A stretch of 64,000 bases of DNA, taken from assembly GCA_019914945.1 (NCBI GenBank), contig CM034103.1, forward strand, positions 15,094,785-15,158,784. The letters are read 5' to 3'. The notes below the pieces were generated by a model that ran no database searches, was not told where the DNA came from, and worked only from the letters and a program-made list of their open reading frames with translations. Position numbers and translations under genes: made by a program. This document shows, one piece after another, positions 26,111 through 38,352 of this stretch (position 1 is the stretch's first letter; each line of letters starts with the position of its first letter). Origin of the DNA: Typha latifolia. Its lineage: Eukaryota > Streptophyta > Magnoliopsida > Poales > Typhaceae.

Positions 26111-28587
26111 GAGTTAAAAAGAGGTGCGGGCAGTGGAGGAAACGAACGGGAAATAAAGGGCGAAGGGTCAATCGGGTCCTATCGCGATGAAGCCATTGGA
26201 AACGGACGGCTGTGATTAGATTAGCCATCGCCACGTGCATGCCTTGTGCGGTGTGGATTGGGAATTTCCCTTGGGTTCGGGTTCGGGTTTGGTTTTGGTT
26301 GGACACTTTTGTGCGAGTAGGAGTCGGACCTAAGCAGGTTGTAGGGATTGAAAACGGATCGGATTCGTACCCACTTCTTTTTGGATCCGAATAGCAATAG
26401 TAAATGCCTTAAGGTAATAATTCTTGTAGCACTCGTTCATAAGGCCCAACCTTGGATCCTACGTTTGGGTTGGGCCTTCTAGACTATGCTAGGGTCCAAT
26501 ATAACTTAAATCGCAACAAAGCTTCCTTAGAAATAGCAGGAGCTCATGGGCCTAAATATTATCGGTCCATAGCCCCAATATATGCTGTCTCTAACTATAA
26601 TTTGATACAAAATGCCCTAAGATAAACTAATTAGTGGAATTTGATACAAAAACCATATAATTAAACTTTATTTAGGCCATTTCTAAACCACTTTACCCAA
26701 GATTCAAACGAGATATCTATTCTTTTGGCTTTTGATTTCTTCTATTTGGATGAGGCAGTGAATGAAATGAGACGAACCAAGGTCACGGTAATGATTGGAA
26801 ATCGATGGAACAAGAGCTTCTGCCCTTCTTTCCCTCATTCTGTGTGCATGTCTTTTATTAGCAACTTGCACAAACGGACACTTCCAAGTTCCAAAAGATC
26901 TCTCTCTACGGATTAGATAGCTAAACTAGTGGCCAAAAGCATTCATCTAAATTAAACCAACTAATAACGCATGTAATAAAATCATTATGTTGGTCTATCC
27001 AGTTGAAAATTTTAGATTAGGAACTCAAGCAAGCCAAAACTACAGAGAAACAAACATTGGATGCCATCCCCCTCTACCTCTCGTCTGAAAAAAGTTTTGA
27101 ACTTTTGTTTCATTGGAGTGCAGCAAATTCCTGAGCAATTCGTTTGAATACATCCGTTCAAACTCCCAGAACTCCATTGTAGTGAAAGAATATCACTGTG
27201 TTTGCTATCTGAACATTATTTATTTTCATTCGTTCCGACTACCAATAAATTTTAAAAAGTCTGGAAGTTGTACTTGAAAATTTTTGAATGAGATCTTTTG
27301 AGTTTTCTTGCTCATTTGAAAGAGGTTTTGATCGCATATATAAAGATAATGAATTATATTTCGTAGACAATGGTTTGGAGAATTTTTTTTATTTTCACAT
27401 TGAAACCCTGTGAGCTTTATTATAGAATATTAAAGATTATTTTTGTTGTATCTAAGATTTAACTCACTATCGAAACAATAGCATAAAGATATTGGAGTTT
27501 CTATAAATTATTTTCGCTTCCACTCGTATGTCGAATGAGATATGAGAATTTAAACTCCATGGTTTCCAGTGGAATTAACAAATTATTTATCGGGTTCTAG
27601 TGAGTTAAATGGATTTTGAGCAATAGTTTTTTTTATATATTTTTTAGTTTTCTATTGTCTGTTGCCTCCACTAAAATAAATTAGATTGACTTAGAAAAAC
27701 ATGTTATTTATATCTTTTTCACATTTTTAATGGTTGCCAAATACTTCCATACCCTTCTATAATTATAATCCTGAATCTAATGGTCATATTAATAGAGATT
27801 TGCAGGTGTGCAAGTTGCATGGCCCATAATAAACATTAATTAACACTTGCTTGTATATCTTATTAAAATTTATATTTCTATGTACTCTCTTCAAAAGTCT
27901 TAGAAATTTAATAAAAAAGAATGACATAGATACTTTTAATTTTGTTTGAGGTATGTTGATCCAAAAGAAAACGAGAACTTTAAAAAATACCAATAAGCAA
28001 ATATTAAGTTTAGAAGAGATATATATATATATATAAACTTTAAAACGATAGATATACAAATACAATATTTTAGAAAAATATACATATTAAAAAATAACTG
28101 AATTTATAATTTTGAAATACAGAATCTGAATCAGCACCTATGAAATAGACATAAGCTTATTTCAGTGTAAACCACTTTATATCAGTACATTAACCTAGCA
28201 ATAGTTTACTAAAGTATTAATTTATTAATACCTATTTTTTCTGCTCTACTAGTACATCTAATATTCTTATTTTTATCAATTATTATTTTATTATTGAACT
28301 TAACTATTATTTCAATCATCTTTTTTCATCTTTATTTTTTTCTCTTCTCTCCTCTTCTCATTCAAAAATTAATTATTTATTAAAATAACTCTACTTCTTA
28401 TGTCACATAAGGTATAATAATTAGGCCACCAGACAGATTTATAATCACACACTATAATAAACTAAATCAGTATAAGTTTTCAAATTTAAAATATGAATAT
28501 ATATATATATATATATTATTTATTTAAAAACTAATATGAAAGTTATTCCGCGAGTAAACACAACACCTTGGACTATATCAATTACCA

Positions 28588-28589
<2 letters not shown>

Positions 28590-28622
<33 letters not shown>
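28590..28622. repeat. (CT)16 microsatellite
   Basis: Uninterrupted CT tract in intergenic DNA. Confidence 0.95.
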
Positions 28623-28625
<3 letters not shown>

Positions 28626-28881
28626 CCCCTCCGCCCAAAACGATGGATAGATACGAATGACAGGGAAGAAGAGCTCAAATACTTTATTTGACTCAAACTC
28701 CGAGCAACAGAGACAATGACGTCCTCTTCGCTAGGGGTGCACTGATCCCTCGTGTCCGCCCCGTGCTCGGGGAACTCGAAGCAACCATTACGACAACTCT
28801 AAGGCCCAGGTGTGATGCCATCCCTTCGTCCTCCCCTCAGTTTGTCTCCTTCTCTCCCACCCCATTGCAACTTGCAACCCC

Positions 28882-28908
<27 letters not shown>
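28882..28908. repeat. (CT)13 microsatellite
   Basis: Uninterrupted CT tract about 260 bases after the previous one. Confidence 0.95.
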
Positions 28909-28912
<4 letters not shown>

Positions 28913-29486
28913 TTTGCTTTCTTGATCACCCTGTGGCTTTGTGATGAGATGCTACGTCACAAGATCTGGCACGTATGCGTACGCTCCAAAGTCCCAGCAG
29001 CAGAGCTGTCACTCTGGCTCTGATGCGAACATTAAGGCGTTTGCAGAGCCCATCATTGTCCACTTAATCCTCACATCAAAACGCTTGCTTGACCTTTTGT
29101 TTGCAACTCTTTTTTTTTTTGAATCGCCCAACGAGTCAACGATAGTAATAGACAATTAATCCTAAGTTTAATGAAGCTTCATCTCATTACACTTGCAAGT
29201 TTTAATGCGCAGCATATGGAGTGGTCAGTAAATGATCTGCACCTTGAGGATGCAACAGGACATGGATCACAAGGTTTCTTTGAACCCATTAATATACTCT
29301 CTGAGTCGCTACTGCACTCTGCAGTCAAGTACCCGCATGCTATCGATCACAGAAGCGAGTGCCGATATATATTAAGTAGTAATTAGGACCATGTTGATTT
29401 CTGTAATTAGAATAAATTAATATACAATACACTTTGGAGAGGATTAATTAAGGGCCCCATGCATGCAAAATTGGGTAATGTACAAA

Positions 29487-31145
29487 TTAATTAATTAAGG
29501 CCAAGCTCAACTGGAAGAGAGGCAAAGAGGAGGAGGAGGAGGAGGACAAGGGCCTTTGGAGGTCGGTCTTAACTTGAGTACTACTCCTCTTCCACTGGAG
29601 ATGGATGTCCTTCGCAATGTTGAGGGCATCGGAGGAGGTTCCGAGGAGCCCTCGCTGCGTAAAGCCGACGGAGTAGAGGCCCTTCTCCCCTCTCCATCCG
29701 TGGGGGTATTGAGCTTTTGGAATGCCATCTTTGGTAAACATACCGCCTCCATCCTGAATCCAGAATAATATTAAACGACAATTAATATTTAAGTAATTAA
29801 CTCAGTAGCTAGCTATGTGTAACGTGTTGTCATAAATTAATGGGACCACCCTATAACTTTTAGCTTTTAGCTCCATTTTCCAATCCTTTGTCCATAAAGG
29901 CAAGTTAATAGTTAAAAGCAGGTCACGCTTACATTGAGCCACGAAGGGACGTTGCTCTTGTAGCCCGTGGCCAGGATTATCGAGTCGAACTGCTCCTCTC
30001 TCCCGTCCGCGAACTTGGCTCCTCCTTTCGTTATCTCCTTCACGCCTCCCACCACCTTTTTCACGTATAATTAAACGATCGACTTAATTAATGTGAGAAG
30101 ATTTTGCACCAGTAGAGTGAGGAAGAGGACAAGAGTTGATAGTCCCAAGATCGACGAAGGGGGCCCCACCTTAATCTTGCCGGATTTGATCTGGGCCAAG
30201 GCGCCCACGTCCAAGACTGGGGTTTTTCCGGTCAGGTTCTTCAGCTCGATGGGCCCGGTCTTGGGCCTTCGTAGGCCGAGCCGGTCAGTGTCGCCCAGGG
30301 TGAGGTGGGCCATGCCCAGGAGTAGCTTGTCGACTAGCTTCACAGGGAGCCACCTGAGAAGCCCCACGGCGATCCCAAATGTGGACATCCCAAGCATCTC
30401 TCTCGGCAACACATGCACCTGCATGTGTAAAACATATACTAGGAATTTTACAAAAGAAAAGAAAAGAAGAGAAAAGGCAACCTTTTCAGAAACAAATATT
30501 AGCCTTTAAACAGTTAGTTTAGCTTACGGTGTTCCGGACCACCATGGAGGGCCTCGCGTTGTGCCTGCAGAGGTCCAGGCTGATCTCCATACCGGAATTC
30601 CCGCACCCGACGACTAAGACCTTCTCGCCTTTGAAGTCCGCGCCAGACTTGTATCCGCACGTGTGGATCACGCGCCGCGGGAACCGGTCGAGCCCATGCA
30701 ACTCCGGAACTACGGGCTCGGCGTTCTCCCCCGTGGCCACCACCAGCCACTTGGCCACCAGCTCGTCTCCTTGGCTCGTCTTAACTACCCATCCCCCTAC
30801 GGCCGAGTCGAACTCGGCGTTCGCGACCTCGGTGCCGAACCGCGGCTTTATCCCGAACGCGGAGGCGTAGGACTCCATGTAGGATACGAACTGGTGCTTG
30901 CTCGGGTACTGCGGGAAACGGTCGGGGAAAGGCATGAAGGGGAGCTCGCAGAAGCGCTTGGGAAGGTGGAGCTTGAGGCGGTCGTAGGTCCGGTGCTGCC
31001 ATAGCGAGGCGACGCAGTCGGACTTTTCGAGGACTACGGAAGGGACGCCGAGCTCGGCGAGGCAGGCGGCTACGGCAAGGCCGGAGGGCCCGGCGCCGAC
31101 TACGATGGGGCCGTTGACCCAAGTGCGATTTGGGTGCGAACCCAT
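29487..31145 (-). CDS. YUC: YUCCA flavin monooxygenase (auxin biosynthesis)
   Basis: Indole-3-pyruvate monooxygenase of the YUCCA family: it converts indole-3-pyruvate to indole-3-acetic acid using FAD, NADPH and O2. Exons 31145-30528, 30418-30170, 30055-29933 and 29753-29487 are all phase 0 and join to 419 codons (418 aa). FAD-binding GAGPSG is at residues 17-22, NADPH-binding GCGNSG at about 180-185, and the ATGY motif in exon 3 ([16 protein letters not shown]). Conserved YUCCA blocks include [26 protein letters not shown] and [14 protein letters not shown]. The end is odd: a run of seven Ser encoded by a (GGA)n tract, then [12 protein letters not shown]. The acceptor of exon 3 has a weak pyrimidine tract. 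Which YUCCA member it is cannot be told here. Confidence 0.95.
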
Positions 31146-31251
31146 GGCTCTGCTCTCAGTTCTTTCTTTTGATTCGCTAGCTAGTGAGCCTTCGCTTGGT
31201 GGCTGGCTATTTGCAGTGGGAGTGTTAACGGAAGCTGTGAGATGGGTTAGT

Positions 31252-31260
31252 TTTTATAGG
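31252..31260 (-). promoter_or_regulatory. TATA box of the YUCCA gene
   Basis: On the minus strand CCTATAAAAA lies about 110 bases upstream of the YUCCA ATG. Confidence 0.55.
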
Positions 31261-31379
31261 TGTAACTTGGATTCTTTTTTCTGGGAACTTGGATTGTTTT
31301 GGGGCGTATTGGATGCGATTTTTACTTACTGCAGAGGAGAGAGCAGAGCAAACGTATGAAGCGTGAGGACTAAGGCAAG

Positions 31380-34340
31380 GATTTGGTCCACTACCTATAT
31401 AGGCATTCTTAAGAAAGAGCGAAAGAGGAGTAAATGAATACGTGAAGGAAGAGGAGGAGGGGGGATTTATTAATAGGCTCGTATTAATGGCGATCCTTTC
31501 CAGCTATATGTGAGATTGCTCATTGGTGGGGGGGTTATTAGAGAGGGTATAATAATACCAAAACTATGCAGACGCAATATCGACTCAGTACTGTTGTAAA
31601 CGCTGCCCTTTTAGGAACAGTTTGAAAATGCTGTACGTAGACCTATCTGTAATAAAGCCCTCGCAGATTTTACAACTTGTGGAAGAACGGTCAAAGGAAT
31701 TAATTACAAAGTGGCGTTATTTGTCTTTTTTTTAAAAGAAAATAAGACGAAAAGATTTACAGGTATTTTTGTATATGTCAGAAGATATAGACAGAAAGAT
31801 CTTTTGTGGGCCATCAATATATGCAGGCCCAGCCCAAATTGAAAGCTAGGATCACGTTAGGCCCAGTTCTTTAATGGGACCACTTAAGCCTACGGTACTA
31901 GTAGCTTAAGTATGCCGTACTAATCATTGATGGATAGGGGCCTCCACTGAGAACTCTGGACTGGGGCCTTCTGTTCCTCGTAGGGAGCCCAATTTAAGAT
32001 GATTTTGTAGGACCAGAAGAGTAATTAAAAATGCCCCAAATCATCCCCAAGTTAAAGTAGTACACTGGTATATTCTTAATTGACCTTTGTCGTATCCCTG
32101 TGGTGATCTAAGAAGCCATACATAATAAATGACTCCAAGCATTGGACGAAGTAATTTCAACAAAACTTTGCGCATCGATAGATATATGCTTATCTTAATC
32201 CCACCCCCCACCACCCCCAAAGTTGGAATGTGGAAGTCGAAATATCGAGATCTAAAGGGAGGAGATATCTCGGGAAGTTGCAACTGCCACATCCCAACGA
32301 TCCAATTAAGAAACGTGACGTAAAGCGGTCACGGGATTTATTTTTATCGCCCTTTTTCATCGGATTAAATATTTCCAGAAACGGCAAACAAACGGCAGCA
32401 GGAGTACCTCGAGCGTGCGACTGTTGCCACGGCGGAACCCGTTCCCTCGCTTGCGTCACCCTGACCGTGCACAGAGTAGCTCAATCATCCGCCGTACGTT
32501 ACTGGGCCCCGGTGCGATAGACGGTGTCAGATCCGGAGCTGTGGTCGTATGGTGTGACGTCGAGCGAGGGGATGCGTGGTACTTGTGGGGTGGGGAGGAT
32601 GGCTGACGCGCGCGTGAGGTCACGTGACGGGAGCAGCAGTTGGCGTGGGGTTAATCGACACGTGCCGGTGAGGTGACCCTGGAGGATCGTATTCGTACTC
32701 CAGGATCCCCGCCGTGGGATTGGGATATTCCTTCTCTTGCGATTCTTCGAGAGGAGGAGAGAGGAGGGAGGAGGGAGGAGGGAGGAGGTGGAAAAGATCG
32801 GCGAGGTCAGTTTAAAGCTCGATTTGACCGTGGTGGGAGTGTTAATTGTAATTTGGGCAGCGTCATGATGACGCCATGATCTCCCGACTTGACGCCGAGT
32901 GAAGAGATCATTACGTGGCGTGTGGACTTCGTAATGGGTCAGTCGGGGAGTGAGGAGTTTTGACTTGATCGACCCTTGAAGTCGCAAAGCAGTTCGGGCC
33001 CCACTGGATCTGAGATTTTTAGGTGGGTCCGACGTCCCTCGCTCAGTACTGCAACTAATTGCCGCATGTCCCTCCTCGCATTTAAAAGATCAGAGGAGTT
33101 TTTTCAAAAAAATAAACACTTCTATATTAATTTGTATTATAATTGGCACTTTACGTCTCATTTTAATTTAAGTAACAGATTAATTTATCATGTCAAAAAC
33201 CTGCTGACAGTATTTTCCTTAGTAGTCAATTCTCACATAAAAGGAATTAAAATGGTTTTTATGTCCTTAAGTAAGTTTTTTCTAGTTAAAATTAAAATAA
33301 AATTATGTCTAAATATTTTTAAATAAAATGCAGGGTTCAAAAGATATAGTGTGAATGATAATAAAACTAAACAAATAAACCGTGTTTAATAAATTTCTTA
33401 TAAATAAAAATCAGGTATCTAGGACCGCAAAAGAACAATAGTATGGGCCAGGAGGTAGGGAATGCTTCATGAGGCCCATCACTTTCCATCTAATATGAAG
33501 CCTTTTGCAAACTAGTATGCAGGCCTTGACCCTAGTAACGGAAGATGGGCCCAAATTCTATATTCATAGGCTTTTTTCTGAGTTTGGTTTTCATAAACAT
33601 TAGAACTGGTAAGTTCAATCATAGAAATATTGAATTTATTTTTGTATAAATATTAGAATTGACATTTGATACTAAAATAAAATCTATCGAAACATTTATG
33701 AGTATTAAACAAAAGATTTAGATTTCTCAAAACAAACGTTTCGATACCCAATCATATTCCTGCACCCAAGGTTGCACGAGATCTACTTTTCCCCCATTTG
33801 TGTTATAGTACAAGATAAATAAACCTGCAGGTACTGGATCCCTCAGTTGTACTACAACAACAAATCATTGTACTGCAAACTAATTGCATGTCTGCAAATA
33901 ATATTTGCCTTTTTCTTAGTGATTATGACCCCACATGGATCTGGACCTTCTGCCGAGATCCACATCGATTACTTGCCTCCTTGTGTCCTGTGTCTCTTTC
34001 AATTTTTCTAACTCAATTTCTCCTTCTATGATTCCAATGCCATTCTAGCTTTCTCATAGAAAATAACTATGCTATTATCCATGAATTATGGTTTTGCCCC
34101 TCTTAACGGTTGAAACATTGGACTAAAGAAGTTTTTTTTTTCTCTTTTGTTGCTTAAACTAATTAATCTAAAAGTTTAAATTGTGAAGTATATTAATAAT
34201 AATATTTATTCTTGAATACAATTTTTTTTACCAAGTACCCATGTTAAGTATGATACATCCCAATTGGGAACGAACCAGTGTTTCTTCTATCCATCTACCA
34301 CTTTCTTTATACAACCTTGCCTTTTCTAACATACTAAAAA
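31380..34340. other. Intergenic region upstream of the YUCCA gene
   Basis: About 3 kb with no supported gene. The part at 32430-32990 is GC-richer, with a GGGAGGA-type purine run near 32752-32788. The part at 33090-33420 is very AT-rich. Both could carry regulatory or transposon-derived sequence, but nothing definite is seen. Confidence 0.45.
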
Positions 34341-34361
34341 TTACACGAGAGATTCCTACAG

Positions 34362-34871
34362 CTAAAGAGAGAAGCAACTGGTGTTATGTTTAGCCAAGAA
34401 TCCAACATCAGGAGCAGTCTGATCATGAGCAGCAATACTATTGGATCTCCGGCGGGTCCAAGGCCGAGGAAGATTCTCCGGCACGATATTCTCCAAGGAA
34501 TTCACATGCCAAGGTGGGCACTTCCTCTTGTCACTCCACCTCATCACCCTCCCCTCTGCCACCTTCACAGCCGTAATGTCCCCGGCGAGCACGGCGCCGC
34601 CCTCGCCGTCCGTTAGCCCGATCGCGGAGCCAATTATGACGCACGCCACCGTCGACACGCACCCCCTTCGCCAGCTCGGATCGCCGCTCGCCGGCCTGAA
34701 ATCAGAGTATGTTAGCTGGACGATCGAGAAGTACTTATTAATTGATACTCTAATTATTTTGGTATTGGAGGTTTTAATTACCATGGAGTTAGAATGGTTT
34801 TGGATTTAGGAGAGAGAGACGGAGGAGGAATTGGAGGGGAAGAAGGCTTGAGACATGAGTTGATCGATAAC

Positions 34872-34876
<5 letters not shown>
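34362..34876 (-). CDS. Conserved short protein, probable plastid targeting, function unknown (142 aa)
   Basis: A two-exon gene assembled from splice signals: 34876-34782 and 34695-34362, joined in frame to 143 codons. The N-terminus MALSINSCLKPSSPPIPPPS is rich in Ser and Pro with no acidic residues, typical of a chloroplast transit peptide. Next comes a possible short hydrophobic helix (STVACVIIGSAIG), then KVAEGRVMRWSDKRKCPPWH and NSLENIVPENLPRP. The last two blocks resemble an uncharacterised protein family of land plants as far as I recall; no enzyme motif is seen. The ATG directly abuts a long GA tract (minus strand), which would be its leader. The first exon is too short to appear as a long ORF; the open frame from the ATG at 34784 would start inside the proposed intron. 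Confidence 0.75.

Positions 34877-34923
<47 letters not shown>
34876..34923. repeat. (CT)24 microsatellite touching a start codon
   Basis: On the minus strand this is a (GA)n tract running directly into the ATG of the short plastid-like protein, so it is probably part of its leader. Confidence 0.92.
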
Positions 34924-34926
<3 letters not shown>

Positions 34927-35383
34927 TTGGATGGTTATAGAGTTGAAGTTAAAGGACTCAAAACTTAAATAGGAAGGAGAGAGGAAGGATGCAAGGAGAT
35001 TGGAAGTTGTTGGTCAGATCACGGTGGTTGATGCGGACGCGGACGCGGACGGCGGATGTTAGCGGAAGTCACGTGGCGTGGAGATTTACGGTGACGGAGG
35101 GGGCTTTCCTTGCCTTGGCGTATGGAATTAGCTACCAATAGCGTGGGGGAGTTTGGTGCCACGTCGGATGTGTGGGCCCACTTGTTGAGATATTTGGTAA
35201 CAGGACAGACGCGGTAGTTTCTTCGACTGGCCGTGCGATCAGGATCTGATGGTGATTAGTGATCGTATTGGTCGATGACGATGGGTCTAAGTAGGTCGGA
35301 AGGCGAAAATGGCGATTCTTGATCACATTGTTTAGAATGGGTCTCATGCACGTTTTTCTATGCTCTAGATGATAGGTCAGCCA

Positions 35384-36865
35384 CTAGGGGTGGCAATTGG
35401 GCCGGGTCATATTCGGGTCAGATCATTTTTACTCTAACACGAACACAATTCGATTAATAAACATATTGCATTTATTAGATACGTACATGATACGACTATT
35501 AAACGAGTAACACAATACGATTCGTCTAACCCGTTTAATAAACGAATTGTATTAACACAACTCATCTAACTCGTTTAATAAACATATCGTATTAACACGA
35601 TCCGATAAAACAACACGTCTAACTTGATTACTAACCCTATTACCCTATATAAACTTTAAAATTTATTAATTTATTCTATATAAATTATGTGTTAAACAAA
35701 CAAACAAATTAACCTATTGCCATCTCAAAACTCATCCAAACATAAAGCTGCAGTAATTAAAGCAATCGATGTTCAACAATCACTTCATTCTTTCGTCCTA
35801 AATAACAATTTCTTCGGCAATTAAAGCTGCAGTAGGCTTTCGTGCACTAGAAGCACTAAAGTTTCCAGCTAATATGGAGTTCGATGTATGTTCCAAGAAC
35901 TGCCTGCGCTTTGAGTTCTTTGAATTGTATCGAAATGCAAGGTTTCTACTTCTAGCTGGTAATGTATTGATGGCTTCAACAGTAACTCCAACATGTTTAG
36001 CTATTTTATAAAATAAAATGATGAGATTTAGAATGCAGAACATAAAAATGTTAGAACTAGATGTTATTGTACAAGCCTGCATAGCGTAATACAATAGCAA
36101 AGTAATAACAATGAACAAATTGTAAATACATGTTAAAGCAATACGGCAGCCCTAACCAACGAAGTGAGGAACTATTAGGAATACATGAACAAATGCTGCT
36201 ACCTCGCTGCAATAATCTCAAGCCAAAATACCAAATTGTTAAGCACAAAAGAGGAGACACATCTAGAAAACATGAAGCAACACATCTCAACTAGACTGTC
36301 GACGTAGCAAGTGCCACCGACAACGATCATGTTTGGCTGCTGGTTGTAGTCAAAGGAGAAGACCATGACGAGAGGCTTGCATCGGGAGAAGGAGAGGGGA
36401 GGGGAGGGGTTGTCGTCCACGGAAGAGAGCAGAGGATGGAGGCTAGGCGAAGCATGAGGATGAGATGGAGGCAAAGATGACGGACGGAGGCAGAGGCAGC
36501 AGATGGAGGCAGAGAGAGAGGCAAAGGCAAAGGCGGAGGCAGAAGATGGAAGCGGGCGAAATTTTTTTCCCTCGTTCGTTGAGATGGCCGGAGAGGAGTA
36601 GAGAGTGGAGAGGCAGCGTGTTAGGGTAGACGTAATTAGATTTATATTTTTAGTTTTATATATATATATATATTATAAACGGGTTAGCGAGTTGACCCAA
36701 CCGTATGCTTAAACGGGTCAAAACGGGGCAGCAGTATAAACTCAAACACGATCCAATTATTAAACGGGTTAAGCGAATTACCCCGTTTACGACCCAAACC
36801 CGATTAAGCTAAATTCAAACCCGATTAAGAGTCGGATTATCATGTCGGGTCAAAATTTGCCACAG
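35384..36865. mobile_element. Non-autonomous hAT-like DNA transposon (1.48 kb)
   Basis: Seen: the left end reads CTAGGGGTGGCAATT and the right end, reverse-complemented, CTGTGGCAAATTTTGAC: imperfect terminal inverted repeats sharing the TGGCAA core. Flanking 8-mers GTCAGCCA (35376-35383) and ATCAGCCA (36866-36873) differ by one base, as expected of an old 8-bp target-site duplication. Subterminal regions hold many copies of motifs like TAAACGGGT and CCCGATTAA in both orientations, typical of hAT subterminal repeats. No transposase is visible; inside are only short ORFs and a GC-richer block near 36380-36600. Classification as hAT follows from the 8-bp duplication and the terminal sequence; no database was consulted. 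Confidence 0.75.
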
Positions 36866-36873
36866 ATCAGCCA

Positions 36874-38340
36874 TTACGTTAATTAGCAAATTCTTAATGA
36901 ATTCCGTCACAAGTAAGGACCGTTTTCATTTCTAAAAAGTAAAAAAATAAAAATAATTATGTTTATACTTTTAATATTTAGTTATAAAAAAATTATTTTA
37001 CTTTTTATTTTAGAATTCCTTTTTATAAGAAGAGAGTTATTTTAGTAATGTCAATCACTTTACTGTGGCCCACTTTATAGCAAATAAACAGATCATAAAA
37101 AGATGTTATCGAATTTCGTAGTTCTTTACAGATGTATTTAGTCGATGAAAAATACGAAAAAATTAGTATAAAAAAAAAAGGAGAGGAAGATAGAGCCAGC
37201 ACCAGCCGAGGTAGGGCTGGCGCCAAGAAAATAAAAGATTATTTTACTCAAATCAATATTTTTATTTTAACTGTTTTGCCTTCTCATACTAATTTTTGAT
37301 TGAAATATTTATTCTTTTTCTTCTTATCACTAAAGAGAGCAGAGCGAGAGTTTTGGAGTTAACTCATTTCAAATATCATCATTTCAAGAGATCAAACTTT
37401 CATCATTCAAAGAGAGCATAGCAAGAAGTTTGAAAGCGGAAAAGAACTAATGAATTAAGTCATAGCGTGGTCAAGAGCAAAGTTTTATCGTGACCTTTTT
37501 GACGTCTTTATTATTGTTATATAAAGAACTCATGAATTAAGTCATAGCGTGGTCAAGAACAAAGTTTTGACTGAGTGTTGCTGCTAAAGAGGAGAAATTC
37601 ATGTAGAAGTGTCACTCTCTTGATGCTGAGTCGAGAAATTCATTTTCTATCCTATTATCTTTATTCAAATACCGTAAAATGGTGATCTTGTAGAAAATTA
37701 TCAATTTGCTCTCTTACTTTCTCAATAAACCAAACATATCCTAACAACAAGATATCGTTATTGTTTTATGAATGTGAAAAATTAATTTGCTTTTCTACTT
37801 TCATATATACAGTAGTAATTTAGAAGAATCAATAAAAGGAAAAGGGATCGGACTAGAGACTTCATTTTAAATATCGGTAAAAGATTTAATTACTTTTCAA
37901 CTAGTCGATCCTAAAGTTGGAGAATTGACTACCTACCTCCATCCACAACTAAATCCTGTGGACAGAGGACTCTGTACATTTATAGTCAATGTAAACTATG
38001 CTTATTAGCTTGAGATGCATGTAGTTAGATGGAGGTAATAGATGATTATGACATCCGTTGGATATTTGGATCTATCCAATAAAATCCGACGATGAAAACT
38101 ACACGGGAGAAGGTGCTGAAAAGTGTTTGGTTCACAGACACGTATAGAAAATAGCTTGACAATTGTCCAGTTTAACAACATTTGGTTGCTAATTAAACAT
38201 TCTAATTTATATATTTGTAATTACACCCTCGATTCTGTAACAAAAGTACACATAATAAATTAACAACTCACTTCCTCCTCCTCCATCCCAAAAACAATTA
38301 AAGTAACGGAACAAGAGAAGTAATTAATACTGGTAGTATA
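36874..38340. other. Intergenic region downstream of the hAT-like element
   Basis: AT-rich, no gene seen. Contains two copies of a 47-base sequence (separate entry) in a stretch that could be a fragment of a retrotransposon end, although no clear boundaries were found. Confidence 0.4.
37441..37569. repeat. 47-bp direct repeat, two copies
   Basis: Copies at 37441-37487 and 37523-37569 begin AAAGAACT and share TGAATTAAGTCATAGCGTGG; they differ at only about three positions. Confidence 0.9.
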
Positions 38341-38352
38341 AACCCATCGATC

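Larger units (their letters stand above)
26110..29480. other. AT-rich intergenic region with microsatellites
   Basis: No coding region is convincing over 3.3 kb. It contains (TA)n tracts near 28020 and 28498, CT tracts at 28590 and 28882, and a very AT-rich part (28100-28520) that may include a small transposon-derived sequence. Confidence 0.5.

Noticed and set aside
25893..26306. 137-codon minus-strand ORF upstream of HDC1
   Set aside because: It overlaps the inferred HDC1 leader exon and leader intron; no motif, composition of an untranslated CT-rich leader.
26725..29386. Several 60-110 codon ORFs in the AT-rich spacer
   Set aside because: No motifs, no splice partners and no codon bias; several span microsatellites.
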